Shown: positions 36,430-45,653, counted from the first letter of the stretch. The stretch is 64,000 nt of DNA from Amycolatopsis rifamycinica (GCF_000695625.1 NZ_JMQI01000066.1:146174-210173); one strand, 5' to 3'. Made by a program: numbers and translations. The notes: a model not told the origin generated them from the sequence alone.

Positions 36430-38055
36430 TCAGCGCAGCGGCGCCTCGAGGATGTACCGCTTCGCGAGACCCGCGCCGCAGTCGACCTCGACCGTCCGCC
36501 GGACGACCGGCGTGCCGTCGTCGCCGCGCAGCGCGTAGCCGACCGCCGTCGAGTCCGGGATCGTGCGGACCTCGGCGGGCACGCGGCCGCCGGCGGACAG
36601 CCGGCGCAGCAGCCGCTGCATCGGCGCGTCGAGCACCTCGTCCACCGTGGCGGGCTGCCGGGTCGCTTCCCCGGCCGGCGGCGACGCGGCGGGTGCGCTC
36701 TCGCTCAGCCGGTCGACCTCGCGGGTCGCGTCGACGATCGTCGTCACCGTGCCGCCGCCGTCGATGCCGACCCGGACCTCGCCCAGGCCGGGCGTGACGA
36801 CCGGGTGGCCGTCGACCAGCTGCGTGAACACCACGTGGGTCTCGCGCACCCGCGGGTCGGCGATGTCGCCGGCCGTGCCGCCGGCGTGGTACTGGTGCCG
36901 CACCTTGTCGGCGACCAGGTCGACCCGGTCGGCCAGGCCGAACGTCTCGATGGCGTCCTGGGCGATCCGGACGGCTTCGTCCGCGCTCGGCGCGTCCCGG
37001 CCGGTGCCGTCGGCGTCGGCGAAGGTGATCTCGCGGACGCCGCGGTGGTCGATGGTCAGCCGCGGCCCGCTCTGGCCGGCACCCAGCACGACGCCGTGCG
37101 GGCCCATCGCGTCGTCGGCCACCCCGCCGCCGAGCCGGACCCCGTAGTGACCGGCCAGCTCGGTCAGCCGCGCCGGCGAAAGCCGTGCCGGGGCGAACCG
37201 GGCGGTCTGCGGCGAGCCCGGCAGCTCCAGCCGCGGCGCCCGGATGCTCTTGGCGGCGTCGTACCAGGTCCACCACCACCAGTTCTTCGACGCGGCGGCG
37301 GTCGAGAAGGTCCCTTCGTTCCACAGCCGGTCCTGCGCTTCGGCCTGCGTCGCTCCGCACGCGACGGCTGAGGGCGCCTGGTGGTGGTCGATGTCCCACG
37401 ACGCGTCCAGCCACGCCTTGCCGAACTTGTGGCCGTTGCCGTTCCACTTGCTGAAGAAGTAGGCGCCGTAGTGCGGGCTGTCGACGCTGGTGGTCTCGAA
37501 GCCGAAGATCATCCGCAGGCCGAGGTTGGCCGCGTCCCAGGTGCGGATCGGGCTGTTGCCGTCGCCGATGCGCAGCGAGAGGCAGGTGGAGAAGAACAGG
37601 TAGCGCGCGACCTCGTTGCCCAGCCGCATGTCGGCCGAGTTCGCCCAGGCCGACCCGCCCCAGGTGCCGCCCATCGGCATCCGGAAGACGCCGCCCGAGT
37701 CCATCGTCCCGTGCCCGGAGTGGTACTCGGCGACGCAGGCGTCGAAGCCGTAGGTGCCCTGCCAGTCGTCGTACTGCTCGCCGTAGATCCACGACAGCAC
37801 CCCGCCGTCGGTGTACCAGAAGTTCGGCGCGGTGAACTGCTTGACGTAATTGTAGAAACCGCCGGCGTCGTCGTGGGTGTAGGAAAGGTCGTTGATGCCG
37901 GGCGGGAAGTCCTCGATGGAGCAGACGCCGTACCGGTTCGACCCCCGATCGGCGGCCACGCCGGTCCCGGCGAACGGATCTGCCGAGGTCAGCGCCTGAG
38001 CGCCGGTGGGTGCACCCGGTGGTGCGGTGACCACGCCGTTCTTGAGCAGTGCCAT
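36430..38055 (-). CDS. Caspase-like (clan CD) putative cysteine peptidase, DUF6345-type
   Basis: 541 residues; ATG after GGGGAGGAATC. The N-terminal half has YHSGHG (His115) and a hydrophobic strand ending LFFSTC (Cys158), 43 residues apart: the His-Gly and strand-Cys order of clan CD peptidases (caspases, metacaspases, gingipains). Between them is FRMPMGGTWGG. The region DFPPGINDLSYTHDDAGGFYNYV and the WWWWTWYD block resemble DUF6345 proteins, as far as memory allows. The C-terminal half (about 290-541) is a separate domain with repeats of the type seen in PepSY/propeptide regions (DEAVRIAQDAIETFGL, VREVRVGIDGGGTVTTIVD). There is no signal peptide, so the protein appears cytosolic. Peptidase activity is inference. 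Confidence 0.6.
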   Translation of the reverse strand: MALLKNGVVTAPPGAPTGAQALTSADPFAGTGVAADRGSNRYGVCSIEDFPPGINDLSYTHDDAGGFYNYVKQFTAPNFWYTDGGVLSWIYGEQYDDWQGTYGFDACVAEYHSGHGTMDSGGVFRMPMGGTWGGSAWANSADMRLGNEVARYLFFSTCLSLRIGDGNSPIRTWDAANLGLRMIFGFETTSVDSPHYGAYFFSKWNGNGHKFGKAWLDASWDIDHHQAPSAVACGATQAEAQDRLWNEGTFSTAAASKNWWWWTWYDAAKSIRAPRLELPGSPQTARFAPARLSPARLTELAGHYGVRLGGGVADDAMGPHGVVLGAGQSGPRLTIDHRGVREITFADADGTGRDAPSADEAVRIAQDAIETFGLADRVDLVADKVRHQYHAGGTAGDIADPRVRETHVVFTQLVDGHPVVTPGLGEVRVGIDGGGTVTTIVDATREVDRLSESAPAASPPAGEATRQPATVDEVLDAPMQRLLRRLSAGGRVPAEVRTIPDSTAVGYALRGDDGTPVVRRTVEVDCGAGLAKRYILEAPLR

Positions 38056-38256
38056 GATTCCTCCCCGTGGATCGCAGAACGCGGCGATCGGAAGGTAGCC
38101 GTCAAAGCGGTGAAAACAATCGGATACATCTTTTTGCCACACCTTCAGCTCAACTTTTTCAGCGCTGCACCGATTCCGTGGCCCATTTTTGCCCGGCGCC
38201 GGGAACCGGTCGGCCGGCACCGGCCACAGTGGACAGCTCGGCAGGAGGTGCGCGCG

Positions 38257-38270
38257 CGGGACCGGCCGGT
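38257..38270. promoter_or_regulatory. 14-bp palindrome upstream of the GerW-like gene
   Basis: GGACCGGCCGGTCC, perfect, 14 bp before the ATG. Possible operator; in 72% GC DNA short palindromes of this kind are also common by chance. Confidence 0.3.
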
Positions 38271-38283
38271 CCAGGATGGCCGG

Positions 38284-38604
38284 ATGGAACTGGGGCGGCT
38301 GGTCGCGACGGCACGGGACCTGTTCTCCGCCCGGCTCGTCTACGGCGATCCGGTGGAGCGCGACGGCGCCACGGTGATCCCGGCTGTCGCCGTCTTCGGC
38401 GGCGGCGGCGGAGGCGGCGATGACACCGGCGTGCTGCCGGTCCGGGAGGGCGCCGGCTTCGGTGTGCTCGCCCGGCCCGTCGGCGCCTTCGTCGTCCGGG
38501 ACGGTGCTGTCACCTGGGTCCCCGCCGTCGACGTCACGCGGCTCGGGCTGGCTGTCGCCGTCACCGTTGCCGTCGTCGCGAAGATCCTGGCGAAGCGCGG
38601 CTGA
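38284..38604 (+). CDS. GerW/YtfJ-family protein
   Basis: 106 residues. ATARDLFSARLVYGDPVERDGATVIPAVAVFGGGGGGG followed by GAGFGVLARPVGAFVVRDGAVTWVPAVD is the conserved GerW (YtfJ) core with its Gly-rich loop. The C-terminal LGLAVAVTVAVVAKILAKR is a single TM helix or amphipathic anchor. In Bacillus the family is linked to spore germination; in non-sporulating or mycelial actinomycetes the role is unknown. Divergent from the caspase-like gene; 73 bp before the Tat-exported hydrolase in the same direction. Confidence 0.85.
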   Translation: MELGRLVATARDLFSARLVYGDPVERDGATVIPAVAVFGGGGGGGDDTGVLPVREGAGFGVLARPVGAFVVRDGAVTWVPAVDVTRLGLAVAVTVAVVAKILAKRG

Positions 38605-38677
38605 CTCCGCCGAAAGTTCACCGCCGGTTCGCGTGCGCGTTCGCCCGGCGCGCCTAGCGTCCGATGCGGAGGTGCGC

Positions 38678-40180
38678 ATGAACGACTTCAGCCGCCGGAC
38701 GCTGCTGCGGGCCGGTGGGGTGGCGGCGGCTGCGGGGATGCTGCCCGGGGTGGCGTTCGCCGAGCAGCCCGGCGGGGCGGGCCGCCAGACCCGGACCGTC
38801 ACCGGCACGCTGCAACCGGACGTGCCGGACTGGTACTACCTGCCCGTCGACGTCCCGCGCGGGGTGCGGCAGATCGACGTCGTGTACTCCTACGACAAGC
38901 CCCCGGTGCCCGCCGGCACCCGCGGCAATGCCTGCGACATCGGCATCTTCGGCCCCGAAGGCCACGAACTCGGCAACGCGCGGGGCTTCCGCGGCTGGTC
39001 CGGCGGCTTCCGCGACCGGTTCTCGATCAGCGCGTCCGAGGCCACCCCCGGCTACCTCGCCGGCCCGATCACCCCCGGCCGCTGGCACGTCATCCTCGGT
39101 CCGTACACGGTCGCGCCGCAGGGCTTGACCTACCGGGTGGACATCACCCTGACCTTCGGCCCGGACGGTACGCCCTTCCGGCCGAACCCGGCGCCGGTGG
39201 CCGCGCCCGCCCGCGAGCGCGGCCGCGCCTGGTACCGCGGCGACAGCCACCTGCACACCGTCCACTCCGACGGCCGCCGGACGCCGGAGCAGCTCGTCGC
39301 CGACGCCCGGACCGCCGGTCTCGACTTCATCGTCTCCACCGACCACAACACCGCCAGCTCGCAGCTGGTCTGGGGCGACTACGCCACCGACGACCTGCTG
39401 ATCCTCAACGGCGAAGAGGTGACGACCCGGTCCGGGCACTGGCCCGCGATCGGCCTGCCCGCCGGCACCTGGATCGACTGGCGCTACCGCGCGGCCGACC
39501 CGCGGGACTTCCGGCGCTTCACCGACCAGGTGCACCGCGCCGGCGGCCTGGTCACCGCGGCGCACCCGTTCGCCGGCTGCTTCGGCTGCACCTACGAATT
39601 CGCCTACGAGATCGCCGACCTCGTCGAGGTCTGGAACGGCCCGTGGACGCAGGACGACGAAGCGAGCGTCATCCACTGGGACGGGCTGCTGCGCGGCGGC
39701 CGCTTCATCCCGGCGATCGGCGACTCGGACGCGCACCACCCGGACCAGCGCGTGGCCCTGCCGCACACCGTCGTGTTCGCCGACCGGCTGCGCCGCCGGG
39801 AACTGCTGGCCGGGCTGAAGGCGGGACGTTCGTGGCTGGCCGAGTCGGCGTCCGTGCACCTGGACTTCACCGTCTCCGGCGGCGGCCGGAGCGCGGGCAT
39901 CGGCGAGCGGCTCGCCGCGGGCACCGGAACACCGGTGACGGTCAAGGCGGTGGTGGCCGGCGTGCCCGGGACGACGGTGACCTTCCTCGACCAGCTCGGC
40001 CCGGAACACACCGAGCCGATCGGCGACTCCGGCGCGGCCACGGTCACCTGGACGACCTACCCCCGCTACAGCCGATGGGTGCGCGTCGAGGTCCGCCGCC
40101 CGTCCGGTGGCCCGAACACGACGGTGCCGAACGCCATGGTGGCGATGTCCAACCCGATCTTCCTCGGCACCGGCGACTGA
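38678..40180 (+). CDS. Tat-exported PHP-domain metallohydrolase (CehA/McbA type)
   Basis: 500 residues, CGGAGG 6 nt before ATG. Twin-arginine signal SRRTLLRAGGVAAAAGMLPG, cleaved near AFA-EQ. A beta-sandwich N-terminal domain (to about 190) precedes the PHP domain: GDSHLHTVHSDG (metal His pair and Asp), FIVSTDHNTAS, LNGEEVTT, AAHPFAG and IGDSDAHHPD. These match the CehA/McbA group, originally known for carbaryl ester hydrolysis. Acts outside the membrane; natural substrate unknown, probably a phosphoester or carbamate/ester. Confidence 0.9.
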   Translation: MNDFSRRTLLRAGGVAAAAGMLPGVAFAEQPGGAGRQTRTVTGTLQPDVPDWYYLPVDVPRGVRQIDVVYSYDKPPVPAGTRGNACDIGIFGPEGHELGNARGFRGWSGGFRDRFSISASEATPGYLAGPITPGRWHVILGPYTVAPQGLTYRVDITLTFGPDGTPFRPNPAPVAAPARERGRAWYRGDSHLHTVHSDGRRTPEQLVADARTAGLDFIVSTDHNTASSQLVWGDYATDDLLILNGEEVTTRSGHWPAIGLPAGTWIDWRYRAADPRDFRRFTDQVHRAGGLVTAAHPFAGCFGCTYEFAYEIADLVEVWNGPWTQDDEASVIHWDGLLRGGRFIPAIGDSDAHHPDQRVALPHTVVFADRLRRRELLAGLKAGRSWLAESASVHLDFTVSGGGRSAGIGERLAAGTGTPVTVKAVVAGVPGTTVTFLDQLGPEHTEPIGDSGAATVTWTTYPRYSRWVRVEVRRPSGGPNTTVPNAMVAMSNPIFLGTGD

Positions 40181-40247
40181 ACCCGCACCCGGTGTGCCGC
40201 GTCCTCCGTTTGGCAGACTGGTGCGAACGGGTGACGGGGGAGGCAGG

Positions 40248-41063
40248 GTGCGCGGTTGTGGCCTGAAGCTGGCCATGGTCCTGGGGGCGGTCATCGTGCT
40301 GGTCGCGGGGATCGTCGTGGTGGTGGCGCTGACGCGTGACTCGGTCAGGACGCCGGGGTGCACGGTGGCGCTGCCGGGGGACGACCCGTCCGCCTACACG
40401 TTCACGCCGGAGCAGATGAACAACGCGGCGACGATCTCGGCGGTCGGCACCAAGCTCGGCCTGCCCGCCCACGCGGCGACGGTCGCGCTGGCGACGGTGT
40501 TGCAGGAGTCGAAGCTGCGCAACCTCGAGGGCGGTGACCGCGACTCGGTCGGGCTGTTCCAGCAGCGCCCCAGCCAGGGCTGGGGCACGATCGCCCAGCT
40601 GCGCGACCCGGTCTACGCGGCCACGGAGTTCTACGAGAAGCTCGAGAAGCTGCCCGGCTGGGAGACGCTGCCGATCACCGTGGCGGCGCAGGGGGTCCAG
40701 CGCTCCGGCGTCCCGGACGCGTACGCGCAGTGGGAGCCGCAGGCCCGCGCCATGGCGGCGGCCTTCAACGGCCAGTTCCCCGCCGCGCTGACCTGCCGCA
40801 ACCTGACCCTGGCGGCGCCCGCGGACCTCGCGGCGGCGGCGACGGCGGAGCTGGGCACGTCCCGCTTGAGCGGCCCCCACCCGCCGGCCCAGGGCTGGAT
40901 GTACGCGACGTGGCTGGTCGGCCGCGCGGAAGCCCTCGGCGTGGACAAGGTGAGCTTCGCCGGCCGGACGTGGACGGCGGAATCCGGTGCCTGGGCCGAG
41001 GAGCCGGCCGCCGGTCAGGACCTGTCGCTCCACCAGACCGCGGCGGCCCGGGTCAGCGAATAG
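40248..41063 (+). CDS. Membrane-anchored lysozyme/transglycosylase-fold protein
   Basis: 271 residues, GTG with GGGGGAGG upstream. One N-terminal TM helix (about 7-28), then an extracytoplasmic domain containing ATVALATVLQESKLRNLEGGDRDSVGLFQQRPSQGWG, the Glu-Ser and G-L-F-Q motifs of lysozyme-like lytic transglycosylases. Proteins of this type in actinomycetes are often mislabelled as heavy-metal transporters. A cell-wall role is likely. Its 3' end overlaps the convergent MFS gene by 11 bp. Confidence 0.75.
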   Translation: MRGCGLKLAMVLGAVIVLVAGIVVVVALTRDSVRTPGCTVALPGDDPSAYTFTPEQMNNAATISAVGTKLGLPAHAATVALATVLQESKLRNLEGGDRDSVGLFQQRPSQGWGTIAQLRDPVYAATEFYEKLEKLPGWETLPITVAAQGVQRSGVPDAYAQWEPQARAMAAAFNGQFPAALTCRNLTLAAPADLAAAATAELGTSRLSGPHPPAQGWMYATWLVGRAEALGVDKVSFAGRTWTAESGAWAEEPAAGQDLSLHQTAAARVSE

Positions 41064-42273
41064 CCCGCCGGGTGGCGGCCGCCCAGCGGACCGCCGGGCC
41101 CATCGCCCAGCCGGCGGCCAGGAACACCGCGCCCAGCAGGAGCCAGCCCGCGAACCCCCAGCCGACCACCACCGTGCTCAGCAGAACCGGGCCGACGGCG
41201 CGGGCCACCGACGTCCCGCTGCCGAAGAAGCCCTGGTACTCGCCCTGCTTGTCCGCCGGCGCGAGGGCGAAGCCGATCTCCCACGAACCCGCCGACTGGA
41301 GCATCTCGCCGAGCACCTGCACCAGCGCCCCGGCGACGAGCACGGCGAACGCCACCGCCGGTGACGTCCCCAGCGCCGACAGCGCGAACGCCACGCAGGA
41401 CGCCAGGAGCACCACGCCGGACCGGCGCACCATCCGCGCCGCCGAGCCGAGGCCCGTCAGCCGTCCCGCGACCCGGACCTGCAGGACCACCACCACGACC
41501 GTGTTCAGCACGAACAACGCCGACACCGTCCAGCTCGGCGCCGCGGTGCGCTCGACGACCCACAGCGGGATCGCGACGCTCAGCAGTGGCATGCGCAGCA
41601 GCAGGATCGCGTTGAGCAGCGTCACCAGCGCGTAAGGCCGGTCGCGCAACACGGCGGACCTCGGCGCGCCCGTGCGCGGCGACGCCGTCCGCGGGACCGC
41701 CGGGAGGGCGTGCAGCAGCGCCGCCGTCACCACGAAGGCCGCCGCGTCGAGGACGAAGACCGTCAGGTAGGCCGCGGCCGTGTCGGCCGAGAGAGCGAGG
41801 CCGCCCAGGCCGGCGCCGACCGCGAGCCCGGCGTTGCCCGCGGACTGCAGGTGCGCCCGGATGCGCGTCCGCCGCCGCGGGTCGGCGAGCGCGGCCAGCA
41901 GCGCCTGGCGGACGGCGGCCAGCCCGGTCTGGCAGCTGCCGTAGAAGCACGCGGCCACCGCGAACGCCAGCGGCGAACGCACGACCAGGAAGGCGAGGAT
42001 CGCCGTCCCCGTCGCCAGGGCCAGCAGGACCGCCGAACCGCGGGCGCCGTGGCGGTCGGCGAGGTGCCCCAGCGGCACCCCCGCGACCGAGCCCACCGCC
42101 CACCCGAGCGTGAGCCCGAGCCCGACCTGCGCCGGGGTCAGCCCGGCGATCCGCGTGAAGAACAGCACGGAGCAGGTCAGGAACGCCCCGTCGCCGAGGG
42201 AGCCGGCCAGCTGGGCGGCGGCGAGCAGGCGGCCGGCCCGCCGGGTCCGCGGAGGTTCGAGAAGCACGGTCAT
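41053..42273 (-). CDS. MFS transporter (12 TM)
   Basis: 406 residues. Helix 1 AQLAGSLGDGAFLTCSVLFFTRIAGLTPAQVGLGL and loop 2-3 GHLADRHGARG are typical of the MFS group beside MocR or GntR regulators. Twelve TM segments. Divergent from the MocR-type gene across 81 bp, so it is probably controlled by it. Substrate unknown. Confidence 0.88.
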   Translation of the reverse strand: MTVLLEPPRTRRAGRLLAAAQLAGSLGDGAFLTCSVLFFTRIAGLTPAQVGLGLTLGWAVGSVAGVPLGHLADRHGARGSAVLLALATGTAILAFLVVRSPLAFAVAACFYGSCQTGLAAVRQALLAALADPRRRTRIRAHLQSAGNAGLAVGAGLGGLALSADTAAAYLTVFVLDAAAFVVTAALLHALPAVPRTASPRTGAPRSAVLRDRPYALVTLLNAILLLRMPLLSVAIPLWVVERTAAPSWTVSALFVLNTVVVVVLQVRVAGRLTGLGSAARMVRRSGVVLLASCVAFALSALGTSPAVAFAVLVAGALVQVLGEMLQSAGSWEIGFALAPADKQGEYQGFFGSGTSVARAVGPVLLSTVVVGWGFAGWLLLGAVFLAAGWAMGPAVRWAAATRRAIR

Positions 42274-42354
42274 GGGAAGAACGGTAGGACGCGCTTTGGC
42301 CCGATCCCAGATCCAATTCCGGGCTAGTGCGTTGGGCCAATATAGGCTCGCGGG

Positions 42355-43770
42355 ATGGACTTCCACGTCAGCTTGGCCGGCCGTGGCGACCTCAGCGTCC
42401 GGATCTACCGCCAGCTGCGTGACGCCGTGCTCGACGGGAGGCTGCGTGCGGGGGAGCGGCTGCCGCCGACGCGCGAACTGGCGCGGCGCCTGGCCGTTTC
42501 GCGCAACACCGTCGCGGTCGCCTACGACCGCCTGACCGCCGACGGCTTCGTCACGGGCCGCGTCGGCGCCGGCACGTACGTCTGCGCGGAACTCCCGGCG
42601 CCGAAACCGCGCAACGCCCCCTCGACGCGGGGGCCGCGGCCGAAAGCGGTGTGGCGGTCGCTCCCGCCGCCTGCCGCCGAGGCCGTGGCCGTCCCGAGGT
42701 TCGACTTCCGCGTCGGCATCCCCGACGCCACGCTGTTCCCCCTGGACACCTGGCGGCGCCTGCTCGCGCGGGAACTGCGTGACACGGCCGGATTGGCGCA
42801 CTACGCCGAGCCCGGCGGCCACCCCGGGCTGCGCGCGGCGATCGCCCGGCACGTCGGCGTCTCCCGTTCGGTGCGCGCCGGCGCCGACGACGTGCTCGTC
42901 ACCCAAGGCGCCCAGCAGGCCCTCGACCTGCTGTGCCGCGTGCTGCTCGAGCCCGGCGACCGCGTCGCCGTCGAAGAGCCGGGCTACCGGATGGCCGGCC
43001 TGCTCTTCGCGTCGCACGGCGCCGAAGTCGTCGGAGTGCCGGTGGACGGCGAAGGGCTCGACGTCGCCGCGCTGCCGTCGCGCACGAAGCTCGTGTACGT
43101 GACGCCGTCGCACCAGTTCCCGCTCGGCACGCCGATGTCGCTGGCCCGGCGCACGGCGCTGCTGGCCTGGGCGGGCCGCGCCGGCGCGGTCGTCGTCGAG
43201 GACGACTACGACAGCGAGTTCCGGTTTTCCGACCGGCCGCTGGAGCCGCTGCAGAGCCTGGACCGCGACGGGCGGGTGGCGTACGTCGGATCGTTCTCGA
43301 AGACGCTGCTTCCCATGCTGCGCTTGGGTTTTCTCATCGCCCCGGCGTCACTGCGGGACGCGCTGCACCACGCCCGGCGGCTGTCCGGCCGGCACGGCGA
43401 CCTGCCCGCGCAGGCCGCGCTGGCCGGGTTCATCGACGAAGGGCTGTTCGCGCGCCACCTCCGCCGCGCGACGAAGGTGTACGCGGACCGCCACGAGCGC
43501 ATCACGACAACCCTGGACCGGGTGTTCGCCGGCCGCCTGACCCGGGTGCCCTCGGCGGCGGGCCTCCACCTGTGCGCCCTCGCGGACGACGACACGGACC
43601 TGGCACCGGTGGTGTCCCGCGCGGCGGCGGCCGGCGCGGCGATCCAGACACTGCCGGACCTCTCCGGCGGCTTCCCCCGCCAGGGCGTGGTCCTCGGCTA
43701 CGGCTCGATCCCCCTCGACAGCATCGACGCCGGGCTGGCGGTGCTGGACGCGGCCTGGGGCTCGGCGTAG
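42355..43770 (+). CDS. MocR-type GntR/aminotransferase regulator
   Basis: 471 residues. GntR winged helix: YRQLRDAVLDGRLRAGERLPPTRELARRLAVSRNTVAVAYDRLTADGF; then a fold-type I aminotransferase domain with GAQQALDLLCRVLLEPGD, VEDDYDSEFRF and the PLP Schiff-base Lys316 in SFSKTLLPMLR. Relatives include PdxR, GabR and EnuR, which sense pyridoxal phosphate or its adducts. Divergent from an MFS gene, not from pdxST, so an amine-type substrate is as likely as vitamin B6. TATAGG 8 nt before the ATG suggests a nearly leaderless mRNA; TTGGCC-like repeats in the gap may be operators. Confidence 0.9.
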   Translation: MDFHVSLAGRGDLSVRIYRQLRDAVLDGRLRAGERLPPTRELARRLAVSRNTVAVAYDRLTADGFVTGRVGAGTYVCAELPAPKPRNAPSTRGPRPKAVWRSLPPPAAEAVAVPRFDFRVGIPDATLFPLDTWRRLLARELRDTAGLAHYAEPGGHPGLRAAIARHVGVSRSVRAGADDVLVTQGAQQALDLLCRVLLEPGDRVAVEEPGYRMAGLLFASHGAEVVGVPVDGEGLDVAALPSRTKLVYVTPSHQFPLGTPMSLARRTALLAWAGRAGAVVVEDDYDSEFRFSDRPLEPLQSLDRDGRVAYVGSFSKTLLPMLRLGFLIAPASLRDALHHARRLSGRHGDLPAQAALAGFIDEGLFARHLRRATKVYADRHERITTTLDRVFAGRLTRVPSAAGLHLCALADDDTDLAPVVSRAAAAGAAIQTLPDLSGGFPRQGVVLGYGSIPLDSIDAGLAVLDAAWGSA

Positions 43771-44392
43771 TGGTCCGTCCGCCGCCGCGCGGCGATGAGG
43801 ACGCCGCCGGCGCAGGGGGCCGCCGCCGTCGTCAGGATCACCAGCCAGCCCCGGCGGAAGTCCGCCAGGTCCGGGGTGCCCGCGAAGACCGCGACCAGCA
43901 CCGCCGTGCCCAGGACCGTGCCGATCTGCCGGGCCGTGGTGACCATCGACGAGCCCGCGCCCCAGCGGGACGGCGGCAGGACCGTGCCCACCACACCCGA
44001 CAGGCTCGGCAGGATCAGCCCGGCCCGAAGCGGTGCACGAAGCGGCCGCCAAGGACGGACACCGGCACCACCGCCACCAGCGGTCCCGGCGCCAGTGACA
44101 GCCCGGCCACCAGGATCGGGTCGGCCGGACGCCGGTGCGGCGGGAACGCCGTCAGCAGCAGCGCCAGTGACGTCGGCATGACGAGCGCGGCGCCGATCGC
44201 CTGCACCGCGCGGAAGGCGACGAGCAGGCCGATCGACGGCGCCGCCGCACAGGCGGCCGAGGCCACGGTGAACACCGCCACACCGGCGAGGAACAGCCGC
44301 CGGCGGCCGTAGCGGTCGGCGAGCCGCCCGGCCGGGGCGAGGCAGGTGGCGAACAGCGCCGTGTAGCCGTTGAGCACCCACGACAGGGTCGC
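43698..44392 (-). pseudogene. Remnant of a DHA2 MFS exporter (internal deletion and frameshift)
   Basis: N-terminal part reads LNGYTALFATCLAPAGRLADRYGRRRLFLAG to ALLLTAFPPHRR, as in TM2-TM4 of DHA2 exporters, then jumps directly to LVAGLSLAPGPLVAVVPVS, which normally lies some 190 residues later. Near 44010-44030 the frame changes, after which LILPSLSGVVGTVLPPSRWGAGSSMVTTARQIGTVLG continues to the end. The first TM helix is missing too. About 230 of roughly 470 residues remain. The open frame now runs 73 bp into the end of the MocR gene. No transport function is possible. Confidence 0.75.
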
Positions 44393-44423
44393 CCGGGAAC
44401 GCGGCCCGGATGCCGGGGAAGGC

Positions 44424-44897
44424 TCAGGCGGCGGCGCGCTCCTCGGCGCGAGCCTTCAGCGCCGCGAGGGTGTGCTCGATCGACCGGACGTTGTACCCGG
44501 GCCGGTCGGCGCGGCCGGTGACCCGCGGGCCCATGAACTTCCGCACCACCCAGCTGCCGATCCGGTACCAGTTCTCGGTGACGACGCAGCCGTCCGCGGC
44601 CGGCGCCAGCACGTACTCCCACCGCGAGACGCGCGACCCGAACGGCGTGCGCACGTCGAAGGCGAACCGGCGCCCCGGCTCGAAGGCGACCACCCGCACC
44701 CGCGTCCACCACCGCAGCTCGCCGTTGCGGTTGCGGCCGCGGAACCGCGCGCCGAGGGCGGGCCCGGTGCCGTCCAGCCAGTGGCCGCCGACGTTCTCCG
44801 GGCTCAGCTCGCCCATCCGCGGCAGGTCGGTGACCCACGACCACACCGTGTCCGGGCCGGCGGAGACGGTCACACTGCGCGAAATCGTCGGTTCCAC
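44424..44897 (-). CDS. SRPBCC/START-like ligand-binding protein
   Basis: 157 residues. ISRSVTVSAGPDTVWSWVTDLPRMGELSPEN is the usual start of polyketide-cyclase/START-like SRPBCC proteins, with later strands RNRNGELRWWTRVRVVAFEPGRRFAFDV and WEYVLAPAADGCVVTENWY, and a long C-terminal helix. The fold binds a hydrophobic ligand in a deep cavity; function here unknown. GTG (V-E-P-T) used as start; a TTG 12 codons upstream is possible, and neither has an ideal ribosome site. Confidence 0.8.
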   Translation of the reverse strand: MEPTISRSVTVSAGPDTVWSWVTDLPRMGELSPENVGGHWLDGTGPALGARFRGRNRNGELRWWTRVRVVAFEPGRRFAFDVRTPFGSRVSRWEYVLAPAADGCVVTENWYRIGSWVVRKFMGPRVTGRADRPGYNVRSIEHTLAALKARAEERAAA

Positions 44898-45058
44898 GCT
44901 CCGACGGTGACAGCGCCCGCCGCGTCCGGGCAAGGCACCGGGGCGGAGTCCGCAGCCGAGAAGAGCCCACCTCGGAGAACCCGGCCGCCGGAGGGGGTTG
45001 CGAACCCGGCGTTGTGGGTACTACGCGCGCGGAGGAGTCCCGCGACACGGAGGGTGCG

Positions 45059-45574
45059 GTGGTCAGCGTGATCCCGATCGAAGTGGTGGGGATGGCCGTC
45101 CCGGTGCCCGGTGAGGCGCCCTTGATGCTGCTGCGCGAACCGGAAGGGGCGCGACGCTGGCTGGCGATCATGATCGGGTACGGCGAGGCCGAGGCGCTGG
45201 TGCGCGCGCGGGAACAGATCGAGCAGCCGCGCCCGGGCACGATCGAGCTGCTCGGCGACGTGCTCGCGGCGTTCGGCCAGGGGCTCGCCGCGGTCGAGCT
45301 GACCGAGGTGCGGGACGGCATCTTCTACGCCGACCTCGTGCTCGCCTCGGGCACCCGCGTGTCGGCCCGCCCGAGCGACGCGGTCGCGCTCGGCCTGCGC
45401 CAGGGCGCGCCCATCCGGGTCGCCGAAGAGGTGCTGGACGTCGCGTCCGTGCAGCTCGAGGTCGAGCAGGAGACCGAGGGCCCGGCCACCGACGTGCTGG
45501 ACGCCGAAGCCGAGGTCGAGCGGTTCCGCGCCGAGCTCGAGGACCTGCGGCCCGAGGACTTCGACGACCTGTAG
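45059..45574 (+). CDS. DUF151 bifunctional nuclease family protein
   Basis: 171 residues. PIEVVGMAVPVPGEAPLMLLREPEGARRWLAIMIGYGEAEALV and SGTRVSARPSDAVALGLRQGAPIRVAEEVLD are the DUF151 core (the SARPSDAVALAVR block is the family hallmark). An acidic C-terminal tail replaces a UVR domain. Members include a plant/bacterial nuclease acting on RNA and DNA and mycobacterial proteins of unknown role. GTG at 45059 is chosen for the GGAGGG just upstream; another GTG 9 nt later is possible. Confidence 0.88.
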   Translation: MVSVIPIEVVGMAVPVPGEAPLMLLREPEGARRWLAIMIGYGEAEALVRAREQIEQPRPGTIELLGDVLAAFGQGLAAVELTEVRDGIFYADLVLASGTRVSARPSDAVALGLRQGAPIRVAEEVLDVASVQLEVEQETEGPATDVLDAEAEVERFRAELEDLRPEDFDDL

Positions 45575-45584
45575 GAAGATCGCT

Positions 45585-45649
45585 CTCCCGCCGGCGATGA
45601 ATTCCGGCGGCGGCGCCGGTACACCCACCGAAGCCGCCGGCGACGGGAG
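45585..45649 (+). promoter_or_regulatory. Leader hairpin hiding the ribosome site of the ECF sigma gene
   Basis: 5' arm CTCCCG-CCGGC pairs with 3' arm GCCGG-(cga)-CGGGAG; the 3-nt bulge is the only interruption. The CGGGAG at the end is the Shine-Dalgarno of the sigma factor gene (ATG 45654). Translation could depend on opening this structure. Confidence 0.45.
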
Positions 45650-45653
45650 AACG

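Noticed and set aside
40248..41063. Heavy-metal transporter, a label often given to similar proteins
   Set aside because: Only one TM helix and a lysozyme-like Glu/GLFQ motif; no metal-binding or transport signature.
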